Shown here: piece by piece, positions 50,701 through 60,493 of the stretch | Layout of the letters: the number at the start of each line of letters is the position of its first letter | Numbering within the stretch: the first letter of the stretch is position 1 | Origin: Lasioglossum baleicum | Taxonomy: Eukaryota > Arthropoda > Insecta > Hymenoptera > Halictidae | Length of the DNA stretch: 64,000 bases | Direction of reading: 5' to 3' | Assembly (NCBI RefSeq): GCF_051020765.1 | Contig: NC_134934.1 | Span: forward strand, 4,650,001-4,714,000 | Program-made: the position numbers and the translations under genes | Notes under the pieces: generated by a model | The model's database searches: none | The model's input: only the letters and a program-made list of their open reading frames with translations | Told to the model about the DNA's origin: nothing

Positions 50701-51956
50701 AAAATTATAAACGCCGTTGCGCGCATTTACTGGTTCTGCACTCCAAATTCACCGTTTTGCAAGTCAAACTCGACCGTATGCAAATCAATTTCATCCCTTT
50801 GCAAAGCAATTTCACCCATTAAGAATATTTAAAATTAATTATTTATGTAGATTTATTTAGACACACGTGAACGGTGTCATTACTGCGAGGGAAACATAAG
50901 ACAATAAATACAATAAATAAAAATTGGTTAATCAGAAAATGACTACAATGAATACACATATCTACACACAGTTGTCATACAGTACAAAGTTAATGAATTA
51001 GTAATTACTTTTGAATAAGTACCTCATGTACATCTTTGCAATAAATACAATTTTTAATTTCTCAACAATTAGTCCACGTTTGAATTTTGTTAATAAAAAC
51101 TTACATAAAAATGCTTTATTTGCGAAAGGGTGAATTTGGAGTGCAAAACCTGTAGAAAAATCATTTTCTGAGCCATTTAACAGTGCGGTACAAGGTATCG
51201 CAGTGTTTTTTTCGGCGAAGTGACTGAAAACGAAGGTATCCCGAATGAGATTTCCGAGATACGCGGCCCGATAATAAAACGCATAGGATAAAGATGCGAT
51301 AACGGTGTACGGTTGCAGCGATATACGGATGCAACTTCTGCACGGGAGGAAGGAAGGCGTTCCACGCGTTGTCGAGCAACATTTTAAGAGTGGCCGCCAT
51401 TAACAGCGTCGGCGACTTTGTCCTCTTTCTGGGGAAGGTTCTGGTCGTTACATTAACGATCGTCTCGGGCATTTATCTGATGCAGGTACGTTAGCTTCTT
51501 GAATATATTCGTGGAGCGGTTCTGCCCGAGTTCTCCTAATTGTCTTGCTCTTTAGAAAAAGGAGGGCCTGCACCATCCGTGGGTGCCGATAGTGGTGGCC
51601 GGTCTGTTCGCGTTCTTGGTAGCGCATTGCTTCATCTCCATTTACGAGGTAAAAATCACTCGATCCGTATAGAAAAAGGATTGAATGATGGCAAGCGTTT
51701 AATATCGATTCTGTCGATTGCAGATGGTGATCGACACCATATTCATTTGCTTCTGCGAGGACTGCGAGAAGAACGACGGCATCGGTAGGCCGTACTTCAT
51801 GAGCCGCGGATTAATGGTGATTGAAGCTGACGGTTCGATTCATTTTTGATCGGCGAGCTGGTTTTAATAAGTTCGCTTTTGTTCCAGGAATTCGTCGAAA
51901 ACAGCAAGAAGGCGCTGAATTACTTGGATCACGAGCCATCCAGCCCTCATCCGTAA
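26596..51956 (+). CDS. SLC44A1: Choline transporter-like protein, SLC44A1/CTL1 family, 16 coding exons, complete
   Basis: Predicted 609-residue multi-pass membrane transporter of the SLC44 family, which moves choline (and, in mammals, ethanolamine) across plasma and mitochondrial membranes for phospholipid synthesis. Exons: 26596-26646, 35355-35468, 35668-35816, 43546-43614, 44378-44510, 45464-45527, 45601-45709, 45832-45940, 46367-46486, 47694-47819, 47907-48013, 50266-50522, 51319-51485, 51556-51648, 51724-51816, 51888-51956 (stop TAA). All introns are GT-AG and phases match (1830 nt in all). Family marks: N-terminal MGCC (a possible acylation site), DRSCTDI before TM1 (about residues 36-42), NGYDDCANVCGRN in the first loop, RKRIALVMQLFREAGKA, YLVRYHLGTVAFG, CCLWCFECALKFLTRNAY, INSVGDFVLFLGKVLVV, AFLVAHCFISIYEMVID and C-terminal LMEFVENSKKAL. 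About nine or ten hydrophobic segments are visible. The first extracellular loop is shorter than in human SLC44A1. Donors after exons 4, 5, 11 and 15 (gttagt, gtcggt, gtgaca, gtgatt) are weak, so those boundaries are less sure. Family assignment is secure; the exact paralogue name and substrate are inferred. Confidence 0.93.
26671..26716. repeat. (CT)n microsatellite in SLC44A1 intron 1
   Basis: A tract of about 45 bp of CT dinucleotides with two interruptions, starting 25 bp after the exon 1 splice donor. Confidence 0.95.
28129..28327. mobile_element. hAT-type MITE, 199 bp, exact 8-bp target duplication
   Basis: Begins cagactgcggatcttcacgc, ends ...cataaagatccgcagtcta. Target duplication atcatcac at 28121-28128 and 28328-28335 is identical. 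Confidence 0.93.
29029..29214. mobile_element. hAT-type MITE, degenerate copy
   Basis: Left end tgacaacggggattttatgc is eroded; right end ...gcataaagatccgctgtcta is good. Flanking 8-mers agree only in part. Lies 128 bp from the next, inverted copy at 29343. Confidence 0.8.
29343..29545. mobile_element. hAT-type MITE, inverted orientation
   Basis: Begins tagacagcggatctgtatgc, ends ...cataaaatccgctgtcta. Target duplication ataatgac / atgatgac (7 of 8). The interior is the reverse complement of the 29029 copy. Confidence 0.9.
31771..32050. repeat. Tandem duplication, about 145-bp unit, two diverged copies
   Basis: The blocks agagtatgatcggatataat (31772) and agagtatgatcgaatataat (31917) each lead into ctctcaatac, ctctttcttcctgttcttat and gtttgatagttattaatga segments. 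The copies differ at scattered positions and are older than the 88-bp duplication at 19571. Confidence 0.85.
36652..36853. mobile_element. hAT-type MITE, diverged subfamily
   Basis: Left end tagagactgcggatctttat; right end is eroded (catccctagtca). The interior (ggatctgcaaatgctattac, then tactttcttaaaat) matches the fragment at about 31590-31704, which defines a second subfamily. Confidence 0.75.
37705..37937. mobile_element. hAT-type MITE, left end eroded
   Basis: Right end ataaaatccgcagtcta is clear and is followed by atcatcgg. The interior block aattgtctgcattgattgca is shared with the copies at 18904 and 58464. The left boundary is approximate. Confidence 0.65.
38850..39115. repeat. Dispersed 260-bp repeat, copy 2
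   Basis: Collinear with 15087-15348. The + strand frame from about 38930 reads YREGKNAVHERKRCVLVYGK and onward for about 48 codons to a stop, followed by an AATAAA in aaataaagtcg. The source is not recognised. Confidence 0.7.
40262..40496. mobile_element. TTAA-target MITE with two identical hairpins
   Basis: TTAA at 40258-40261 and 40497-40500; ends CACGTTGATCG and the exact inverse CGATCAACGTG. Near the right end two hairpins with the same 9-bp stem (CGTCACCCA / TGGGTGACG) and 4-nt loops lie at 40418-40439 and 40461-40482. Confidence 0.8.
40519..41537. mobile_element. Pogo-like non-autonomous element containing a palindrome
   Basis: Left end gtcaagcctgtttttgtg and right end on the - strand caatcaaacctgtttttgtg, flanked by TA (40517-40518 and 41538-41539). 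Subterminal blocks (gtgcagtctttctctatgcg and related) are also inverted between the ends. The TA target and CARTCAARCCT-type start fit the pogo/Tigger branch of Tc1-mariner; this is an inference because no transposase is present. Confidence 0.7.
40592..41230. repeat. Large palindrome (arms about 347 and 269 bp) in SLC44A1 intron 3
   Basis: The left arm 40592-40938 pairs with the right arm 40962-41230 around a 23-bp loop. Matched landmarks include caggatatctcgg / ccgagatatcctg, aaggtcacctcga / aaggtgacctt, atagatcgatagagtatcaa / its inverse, and gttaacgagatattatc / gataatatctcgttaac. The left arm carries an extra segment of about 85 bp (40762-40847) with a (TGTC)n tract that the right arm lacks. 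Confidence 0.92.
42672..42868. mobile_element. hAT-type MITE, degenerate left end
   Basis: Right end ...cataaagatccgctgtcta is clear. Interior gacaaaaatgagtaggtgta and aaaacagtaaaaacattaga match the copies at 29029 and 28129. The left boundary is approximate. Confidence 0.75.
46487..46535 (+). promoter_or_regulatory. Three tandem GTAAGT splice donors after SLC44A1 exon 9
   Basis: GTAAGT occurs at 46487, 46511 and 46530 within a short local duplication of cgtaagttatattcg. Use of the second would add 24 nt in frame (eight residues, VSYIRIIF); the third would add 43 nt and shift the frame. The first gives the family-like protein. Confidence 0.6.
46777..47251. mobile_element. Pogo/Tigger-like MITE with a nested hAT MITE
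   Basis: Left end CAGTAAATCCTCGACTTACG; the right end is its inverse with one change (caataagtcctcgacttacg on the - strand). TA at 46775-46776 and 47252-47253. The hAT MITE 46875-47076 sits inside. Confidence 0.88.
46875..47076. mobile_element. hAT-type MITE, 202 bp, exact 8-bp target duplication
   Basis: Begins tagactgcggatttttatgc, ends ...gcataaagatccgcagtcta. Target duplication gtgatcaa at 46867-46874 and 47077-47084 is identical and lies inside the pogo-like element. Confidence 0.95.
48241..48609. mobile_element. hAT-type MITE split by a mariner MITE at its outermost TA
   Basis: Outer flanks cttataac (48233-48240) and gttataac (48610-48617) match at 7 of 8 positions. The hAT body runs from cactgcggatctttatgc (48472) to ...gatctacagtcca (48609). 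Its missing first bases (ta, now ga) lie at 48241-48242 on the far side of the mariner MITE. Confidence 0.8.
48243..48469. mobile_element. Mariner MITE, 227 bp
   Basis: Left end TTGGGTTGGCAAGAAAGTAA; the right end is its inverse with one change. The inverted similarity extends over about 42 bp (through cggtattttaaggtgaaat). TA at 48470-48471; the left TA is mutated to GA. Confidence 0.9.
48860..49131. mobile_element. hAT-type MITE, diverged
   Basis: Left end tagactgcagatgtgatgt; right end ...gcaagatccgcgcagtctg. Target duplication ttcataat / ttcataac (7 of 8). Confidence 0.75.
50730..51152. mobile_element. Tc1/mariner-like MITE, 423 bp, in SLC44A1 intron 12
   Basis: Left end CTGGTTCTGCACTCCAAATT; right end on the - strand CAGGTTTTGCACTCCAAATT. 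TA at 50728-50729 and 51153-51154. The left subterminal part has several spaced copies of a caaatcaatttcaccc motif; related motifs occur at 14150-14230. Confidence 0.85.
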
Positions 51957-52651
51957 TCGCGACGGCTAGTCAATGGAAACCGGACCCAGCGATGCGAGGA
52001 AGCTTTTGCGAGAGCTTGTTCCTTCAGAGAACCAGAGAACCAGCGCGCTAACTGTCACAGAGTCCGGCGAACTATCAGTATACAGTAATGCACAATTAAG
52101 CGTCCAGGGAGGATACTTAAGCGGGGAGGTGACAGATATCAACTGTTAATGGAAAGTCCATTTTTTTTTCTTTTAATTGGATAAGATAGCGGCGGACGCT
52201 TAAGAGGTGCACTACTGCAGTTGCCTCTTCAGGCACAACGTCTCTTCCTGTCGCTCTTCCCGAGCGAGTTTTATTAAACAGATAGCACACGGTTCCTCCG
52301 TCTTGGTTTCCATTTGCACGGTGCCACGTGCGAGGAAGTCTGCCACGAGCCGCGGACAATTTTGATCGGCGTCTGACCTCCTTTCGTATCCGGGGTTTCA
52401 GGCAGGAAGACGGAAAGGGAACACAAGATAAACGGGCCAGAGAAAAAGCTTCTGGCGAGCTGAGAAAAGACTGATATCAAATTGAAAAACGTATTGTAGC
52501 ACAGAGGCTGATCCAGCGCGAGATGCGTCGATCCATTTCCGAAAGATAGAATCTGTTAGTTGGATTAGCGTCGTTATTTCGATTCGTGTGTCGAGAGGAA
52601 CCGTTTTCGCATGGGCCGAATAAGAGCATGCAACTTAAATATCGGATTTAA

Positions 52652-52887
52652 GGGGCTAGACGCGTTTTTCCAGGACAGCAAGAGCGTGGGATGCGCGTTC
52701 TCATTTCTCGATAATATGTACAAAGATGGAGTAGTTTTTCAGTAGTCAAAAGCGCTAGATAAAAGTAAAAATATGATTGATCTTTTATCTAGCGCTTTTC
52801 ACTACTGGCAACCCCCATCGCATGCATTATCGAGAAATGAGAAGGTGCATCCCGCACTCTCGCAATCCTAGAAACGAGTCTAACTCC
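52652..52887. mobile_element. TTAA-target MITE, near-palindromic, 236 bp
   Basis: TTAA at 52648-52651 and 52888-52891. Ends ggggctagacgcgttt and, on the - strand, ggagttagactcgtttc. The two halves are inverted copies (gggatgcgcgttctcatttc and its inverse; tagataaaag... and its inverse). It shares this interior with the elements at 56057 and 58563 and the fragment at about 11470. Confidence 0.88.
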
Positions 52888-55800
52888 TTAAAGAAGGAAT
52901 CCGCCGACCCAGATCCGGACAGCTCAATTACTCAGTCAAACTAGAGGCAGTCCGGCGCTCTAAACGACTCATTCTTTTTCTTCCTTCAGACGGCTTACGC
53001 GCTGCCTCCGGACAGGTAGACAGATCAAATTGTCTGGGACTTAAGCTGCCCTCTCTACACGCGTTCAGACGATAACGCGCACATTGTTCTTCCACGGCGA
53101 AGGATGAACAAGCATTGTTTCCGTCGTTGTCTTTCACACTGGGCTGGTCAAGCAGCGACCGCAGCTTTCGAGCTACAAATCGCATGTATACCCGAACAAA
53201 GCGTTCACATTCCCATAAACAATGTTCCGCGATCACCGAGAAGCTGATGTATTTTTTTATAGTCGATCGTCTCTCCACGACGTGTCCAAGCTAGATTTAG
53301 GAACGACGTTTCTATACATTTACTCACGTTTGATATCACCACCGTCGCGAAGCGGTGTCGTGCATGTAGTTTGTGTAAGCACAGTGCTCCCTCGTCGGAT
53401 GTTCAAATTTTCTCTCCGGTTTTAGCAATGTAGCGAGATAAGCGTGAGACAAGCAGCAAACAAGTCGCTGTCGAGGAGCCTAAACGGTTGCTAAACGAGT
53501 TTACTCAACCCTCGTCCGTCCCTCGCGCCGATTTGACACATTTTTCACTAATTATGAACAAATACGTGGTGCGCATACACCTGTTACTTGCAATTCAAGC
53601 AGAACATTTTTCTAGTTTAGTAATAACGTCCAAGAGATTACGATATCTTGCAGAAGAATATAGAGAAATGATTAAGTCTTCAATTTTTCACGAAAGAACT
53701 TATACAACGTTCGTTATTTATCTAACCATCGTACTCGCTGTTTACCCGTGTGCCAATTTAATGAAAAGCTACGAATTTGTTCGAATCGTTACTTTAGAAA
53801 AAAATTAGGAACAGATGGGAGTTATACATTTCACGAGTATTGTAAGTATTACACTACCTTCCAAAGTAGCATTACAATAAATGTGCTTCGAATAATCGAT
53901 CTTTCCGCGAAGTCAGTGTATAAAAATCTAGAATTAGAATCGATGACGAGCTTACCTCGCTGTCTAAATGCTCAAAGTGTAAAGTCATAAGACATGTAAC
54001 GGGGGAGCCCTGTGCAACGCTCGGATGGTAGAGAACAGAACCGGTTCGAACGAGCGATATTTTGTAAGAGATTCGGAACGGATGCTCGACGATAGCCATA
54101 GTGAACAGTTTGAAATGCTGCCAGGAATGGCACGCGGCACAGATCAAAGACGATAGTGCGAGCAAACCGCGCGCGAGAGATACGCGGCGCGATAATGCGC
54201 GACTATCCGGGTAATTGCAGGTACATCGATCGCCATGTTGTATATATATTTTTTCATGCGAGCCCGCCCACCAATGATGTATTTCTTTCACGTATGTCAC
54301 GTTTTTTGATAATAATCGATTCGTCCACAACGTGTACGACCACGACATCCATATCGAAACGCGGAAGCGCTTGCGGTTTTAGTTACACGTTGATCAAATA
54401 CTTGAACGCGCGATACTATTATAATTTTAATAAAAACACTCTGAAACTAGTTGCTCCGTTTATGGATGATTTTCCTGTGTGGGTTCAATTATTTCTTCAT
54501 TTACTTCTAACGCAATTTACATTGGAACTACCTACAACAGACAAATGATTTCCTAAACCATGTTGAAATGATGTTCGGCTATTTTAATTAATGGTTAATC
54601 AAGGGAAAGTGAATAGGACGCTCCGAAGTTTCCACGACGTAACTATACACGCGGCTCGAAAAGAAACATGGCTGCCTCCGCGGACGTACAAATCCTCGAA
54701 AAGAAATGATTACATTATGAGAACTGTGTTTCCGGCAATAACTTTATGGAGAATCGTGATTCCGGAGCGAGGATGATCGCTGAGTTAAAGTTGAAGATTT
54801 AATTACCTTGCTCGCAGCGTCGCGTATCTACCATCCTTTTCATTCTACAATAATTAACAGGTAGGACAAAATGGCCCCGAGCGATCCAGGAGAACCGGGA
54901 ACAGAAAAGGACAAGAGGAGCAAAATCAGAGACAGAGAGGGCGACGTCACAGTGCTCGATGTTTCGTTATTTTTCATTTATTCGATTCGGGCACACAGTT
55001 ATTGCATGAATGATTATGCGCGCCCGTCGACAGAGGATCGCTCCTCCTTTAGGGCGACGCAAGTGGATCGTTTCGTTACACTCAGCTGGCAGTTAACTTG
55101 GGTCGACATTTACGAAATCTAAAGCGGACACTTTGCCGTACATATGTGTATGCTCATCGTTTTATTCTTTTTCGCTTCTCTCATTCTTTCTTTTTTACGT
55201 TTCCGTGACCGAGAGTCACGGACGCTCAACGGATCCGTGTATGCGGTATATGTTTGACATTCGTGTATGCGGTGTCTCTGTGTGTGTAGACTCGTGTTGT
55301 ACAGCTTGATCGCGTTGGTTCCGGTGGAAAAAAGATTCACTTACAAAAATTACCTCGGGACATTGTACTATGTGTGGCGTCGTCGTCGCCTCGACGACTA
55401 CAACGGGACTAGCGAACATGAGTTAGCATAACACGGCGCTTCACCTCGCGAAGCAGCTTCTCTTGGGGGAGAATAGGCGCGCGACACTCCTCCGTTTCGA
55501 ACAAACGGGCTCGACCGATCCCCGAGCCCGCGCGCGGAAGGAGGTCCCTCGCACAAAACACGAAAAATATCTCTTATTTACCATATAGATAGTCTCCGCC
55601 GGGGCTAACAGGTCGCCCGGGTCGCAGGAAAGATTGCCGGGTACAGCTTGCGCGACGCTTCGCTAGATTACGTGCAGGTTGTAGGCTGCACGTAGGCTGC
55701 AGGCTCCTACGCTGCAGGTGTGTATGCGTGTACAACAGTTTGCGCAACTCGGAGCTCCGATCCGCAAGGTACCTAATAGTATAAGACAGGGAGTTCCAAC

Positions 55801-56056
55801 ATGTATGTAGCTCGCGAGCTATACGTGGCTCCTTCCCCGCTTAGGTACTTCCCCCATTCTTAGACTTCATCGTTGCCGTAGAACAGGGGCGAGCATTTTT
55901 GTCTGAATTGAGACAAGACGGTCCCTACTATAGCGCCCAGTGTCCCCTTCCAGTAAGCGCCTTTACGATGGGACAACGAAGACACGAAACACTAGCGAAC
56001 ACGACGAAGGTGCGCTCTACACGGAAGAAACTTTGGTGGGGGAAGCAAGCGTTTAA

Positions 56057-56922
56057 GGGGGTAGATTCCTTTCTAGGATTTTGCAAGGGTACGGGATGCG
56101 CGTTCTCATTTCTCGATAATACATAGATCAGGGGGTTTTCAGTAGTCAAAAACGCTAGATCAAAGATTAATCTAAGCCGCGATCGCCCTCAAAAGTCCTA
56201 TTTTTACGTTTACGAGGCGTAATTTGCATTATCCACCCCTGTGCCGCTCCACTAACTCTACGGCTGTACGTAATACAGTAAATCCTCTATAATCGCAAAA
56301 GCCTCGGGGAGGTTCGTTTGCAAAGTTCGTAGTCGGACACTATTTTTTTGAGCTCCAAAGACGGAGAAGAACAGCGCGTGTAAAGAGAGACCGTGCGCAG
56401 CCAAAGCGACTGCGACTCTCCGCTTCTCTTTCTTTCCCATACGCTGTCCTTCGTTGCGCCAGAAACATTCATCGTCAATTAAACCACTAAATACAGTTGA
56501 AATTATATCGTGTTTGGTCTTATTTTTATCAGAAAAATGCCACAAATATATTGGTGAAAGTTTCATAAAAAAATAATAATAACAAAATTTTTATACAACT
56601 GGTATTACATTGTGAGGACGCGCGGGCCGTTGAACCGTGCCGGCGACTGCGACTCTCCGTCTCGCATTAGTAGTGGTTCACACCGATATACCCGAGCCGA
56701 GATCAGATTACTACAGTGGAGGGGATATTTTTTTGCGTTTATAGAGGATTTACTGTAGCTAAATGCGCAGCTGTATGCTTCCGAATAATGCAAGTTACGT
56801 CTCACACACGTAAAAATAGGACTTTTGAGGGCGATCGCAGCCTAGATTGGTCTTTTATCTAGCGCTTTTGATCACTGAAAAATCCCGCACCCTTGCAATC
56901 CTGGAAAAACGAGTCTATCCCC
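56057..56922. mobile_element. TTAA-target MITE interrupted by a pogo-like MITE
   Basis: TTAA at 56053-56056 and 56923-56926. Left end gggggtagattcctttct; right end on the - strand ggggatagactcgttttt. Interior blocks (cgatcgccctcaaaagtcct) recur inverted. Split at 56276-56755 by a pogo-like element. Confidence 0.85.
56276..56755. mobile_element. Pogo/Tigger-like MITE nested in a TTAA MITE
   Basis: Perfect 17-bp ends, CAGTAAATCCTCTATAA and its inverse, with TA on both sides (56274-56275 and 56756-56757). The interior carries a direct repeat of cgactgcgactctccg (about 56407 and 56643). No transposase. Confidence 0.88.
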
Positions 56923-57118
56923 TTAAGGGGCTCCAATCGTACCCCACCCCTGTGCCGCCCCACTAACTCTACGGCTGTACGTAGTAGTGGGAAGAGGTTT
57001 GACTAATGGTGGGGACCTTGCGGTTCTCGGAGGGGAACAAGTTAGAACTCCCTGGTATAAGAAATATCCGCCGCGCGGAATTATAACATTCTCGACGAGC
57101 TTTCATGCAATCCATGAA

Positions 57119-57154
<36 letters not shown>
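57119..57154. repeat. (CT)n microsatellite
   Basis: About 36 bp of nearly pure CT dinucleotide repeat. Confidence 0.95.
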
Positions 57155-57158
<4 letters not shown>

Positions 57159-58463
57159 TGCCCGGCGACGAAGCGCATCGCTGGCTCCCGGGGCTTTTCA
57201 GTTAAACATTGCGAGATTCAAGGGTCATGGGTCTGCTCACCTCAGAGTCTCCATCGAGCGGAACCGTCTTAATGCCCGTTCGCACCCGCTCGAACGATTC
57301 TCCGGGGACTCGAGAGCGCGATTGATCCTCTGCTTGTTCAGCTTCAAGGATCAAGATCGCGTCGCCTTATTCAAGCCTCGCCGAGTCATGGTCACGTGCG
57401 ATGCAACCAAGGTTATTGTACAGTTTGTTCAGTCTTTATCGCGAAAACCAACCCGTCAGGCAAGGATCAAAGAATCGGGGATCGTCGGCAGTGACGACTG
57501 AAAAAGATCGTCCCTTCCGCAGGGATGTGTAACAAATGAATTAATGTATCACGCTGCACACGTTGCTCGGCACACACTGGATGCGATTTCCCCGAGGAAG
57601 GATCAGAGCTTGAAGATCGAAATATTGTGCTTTTCAAAAAGTGTAAATCATTGTTTCAGCGCAGACTTTTTGAGGATCGGCGATAGTTTTATCGATTTCA
57701 GTCTAACAGAGATTTTCGACATCTTGATGCTCGTTTAATTGTACCCTCGATGAAAAGTGAAATAAGAACTACACTCTTTGGTCTCTTTTTATCGATCGGG
57801 TCTGTATTGGTGCTCCACTAGGACCCTATCTCATCGTATTACAAGCTATCGTCGAACTACTAAGTTATTTATTCCCTGTACCCTGATATGGATTTACTTC
57901 TCTTTCGGATTACGTCGCTAACAGTCTACGAGATGGTACACAGTCTTCTTCGAACGAATGAATGAGGAATGGAGACAGTATAAAATTCCATGAAAGATGG
58001 GGAAAGGTAACATTCACTCGTCAAACAAAATGATGAAAGAAAAAGAAATGATCCTCGATTATCTGAACCGAAAGAACAGACTTCAACCGATCCCAACAGA
58101 GGCAGTAGTACACAAGTGGTCAATATAGCTTCGGACGCATCAAATTCTAAGTGACGTTAGCATCGATGTCGAAAATCTCTAGATACCATTTTCATATCGT
58201 CCAAGAAATTCTTTCGATCTTCAGTGGGTAGATCACTCGCACGTATAAAAGAAGAGGGTGTGAAACGCGAAGCGAGTATTATACCGAATGACCTGCATTC
58301 GATCATCGAAGCAGTCGAGTCCCAGGATCCAAGAAACTCCACGGCCCGTAAGGATTTATGATAGACGCGCCGGGAAAGCGTTGCTCAGTTTTCCCATGGA
58401 TCGTCGTACCAAACGTCGCGCTTATCCAGTCGTCATCTCTCCGACGAAACTCTTGGTGATGAG

Positions 58464-59000
58464 TAGACTGCGGATCTTTATGTAAAATAAAAAATGTTTG
58501 CATTGATTGCAAGACGCAAGAGCCAAATAGGAAGTTCTGTCTTCTTTTAGTTGTCTTATTAAGAGGATAGACTCGTTTCTAGGATTTTGCTAGGGTGCGG
58601 GATGCGCCTTCTCATATCTCAATAATGCAAAGATGGACTTTTTCAGTAGTCAAAAGCGCAGGACGAAAGATCCAGACCGCAATCGCCCTGTAAAGTCCTA
58701 TTTTTTACGTTTACGAGGCGTAATTTATGAAAATAGCTACATGCGCAGCTTTATGATTTATTAATGCACGTTACACCTCTTTAAAGGTAAAAGTAGAGCT
58801 TTTCAGGGCGGTCGCAGCCTAGATTGATAATTTATTTAACGCTTTTGATTACTGAAAAACTCCATCACATACAATCCTGGAAACGAGTTTACCCACTTAA
58901 GCTGAAATTAATATTGATGTCCTTAAATCTTCTTAATTCGTCCACTGCTGTGAATTGTACCTGTCCATTTTCGTCATAAATACATAAAATCCGCAGTCTA
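58464..59000. mobile_element. hAT-type MITE interrupted by a TTAA MITE
   Basis: Left end tagactgcggatctttatgt; right end ...ataaaatccgcagtcta. Flanking 8-mers gtgatgag and gtgacgcg agree at 6 of 8. The size without the insertion, about 200 bp, matches the family. Confidence 0.85.
58563..58896. mobile_element. TTAA-target MITE nested in a hAT MITE, 334 bp
   Basis: TTAA at 58559-58562 and 58897-58900. Left end gaggatagactcgtttct; right end on the - strand gtgggtaaactcgtttcc. The uninterrupted middle (gcgtaatttatgaaaatagc) shows what the 56057 copy looked like before its pogo-like insertion. Confidence 0.87.
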
Positions 59001-60420
59001 GTGACGCGGATGATGCGACGCCAATGGTGTCGCGCGCTCAGCCGGCAAGCGCGGACAACTGCCATTTGTATGGCAACGTGGTCTTGAACGGTGCGACGAG
59101 CTTGCATCGGAAACGAATACAAAATTTCGTAGCTCTTGCTGGCTTCTTCGAATCCAGGGCGTCGCTATTCCCATTCATCCTTTCCAAATTTCCATGCGAG
59201 CTTATTTCATTGCCATATTCAACGCTGTTTGGTCCTAGAATGTATCTTCTCAGTCGACAGTGATAGCAGTGTGCACGGGAAACATCTTCGAGATATACCG
59301 AGCGGAGGTATAAGCTTCGAGGACTTCCGAAAGGAGAGCTCGTGGGGTTTCCGGGATCTAGAGATCGTCTACGTCAGCTACGTTTCAAAATTTCAATTCA
59401 CCAACTGTCCTTGTTTACGCCAGATCCGAATACAAAACACCGTGGAACTAGTTTCGCTAAATCGTAATAATACTTCGCTGCCAGGGTTCATCGAATTCGA
59501 ACTGGCACGATAACCGAGGCTCCAGGGCTCCGTGATCCTCCCCTGAGAGACCAAGGTTCCTTTTCCTCATCGCTTCTCTTCTTCGCATGTAGCACCAGTG
59601 ACGACGTTTCTATCGAGTTCATATATGCGTGCGCCGAATCGATATTCACATTATACAAATTCGATGTCGTTTCGCTTTGGAACCGCTCGTGGTCCGCCTT
59701 ACAAGTCCACCAGCGTTCCGCGAGGGTATGTAGGAAAATACTACGGCGATCTTAAATGAAAACAGGGTGGGAAGGGGGACAGATAGATAAATAAAAGGGG
59801 CGAGGGTGAGGACAGCTAAAGGAAGACCGTCCACGATATCGCGGCTTCTCGGTGTCCGCGTACGTCAGAATGATTTGGTTGCGTTACTACCTCGATTTCG
59901 TTTCGCGCGACACGTTCTTTTTAAATAATGAATAATAATATTAATCGTAGTCAATAATAATAATTATCATATATAATAATATTAATAAACTCTGCAATAT
60001 TCAATATAGGTTTGTTCACACGGACTAGATACACTTCCCGGCGAGCGACCGATCGATCGATACGCTCTCTTCTTCCCTCTTGACTCGACCCTTGTGCTCA
60101 TCGACACGCATCGTTCAAGGCGCGCGCTGGAGAGGGATAAAGAGGGTTAGCAGGACGAGGAGGGGGGATCAGGAGGAGGTGGGAATGAGCCATGAATCGG
60201 TTGAATACATTGAACATTGACGCATGCCATGCGTAATCACCGGGGTCGTGGCTAACGATTACCACAATCTCGCGTTCGGATGATCCGTTCGCTCTCTCTA
60301 ACTCTACGAATCGCCTTCGCCGTCTGCGCACTCGTTGCGTCGTTGCGGCCGACCGTTTACGCAACCGCCAGTCTCTCCGCGTTATTAGAAAATAGATTGC
60401 ACTTGGTGATAACCACGTGG

Positions 60421-60493
60421 CATCTCTCTCCCTCTCTCTCTTTCTTTCTCTCCTTCGCTCGCTCGCTCGCTCGCTCTCTCTCTCTCTCTTTCC
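60421..60493. repeat. CT / CGCT microsatellite, probably in the SNRK 3' UTR region
   Basis: About 70 bp of interrupted (CT)n with four to five consecutive cgct units. Whether it lies in the SNRK transcript is inferred from its position 600 bp downstream of the stop codon. Confidence 0.85.
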
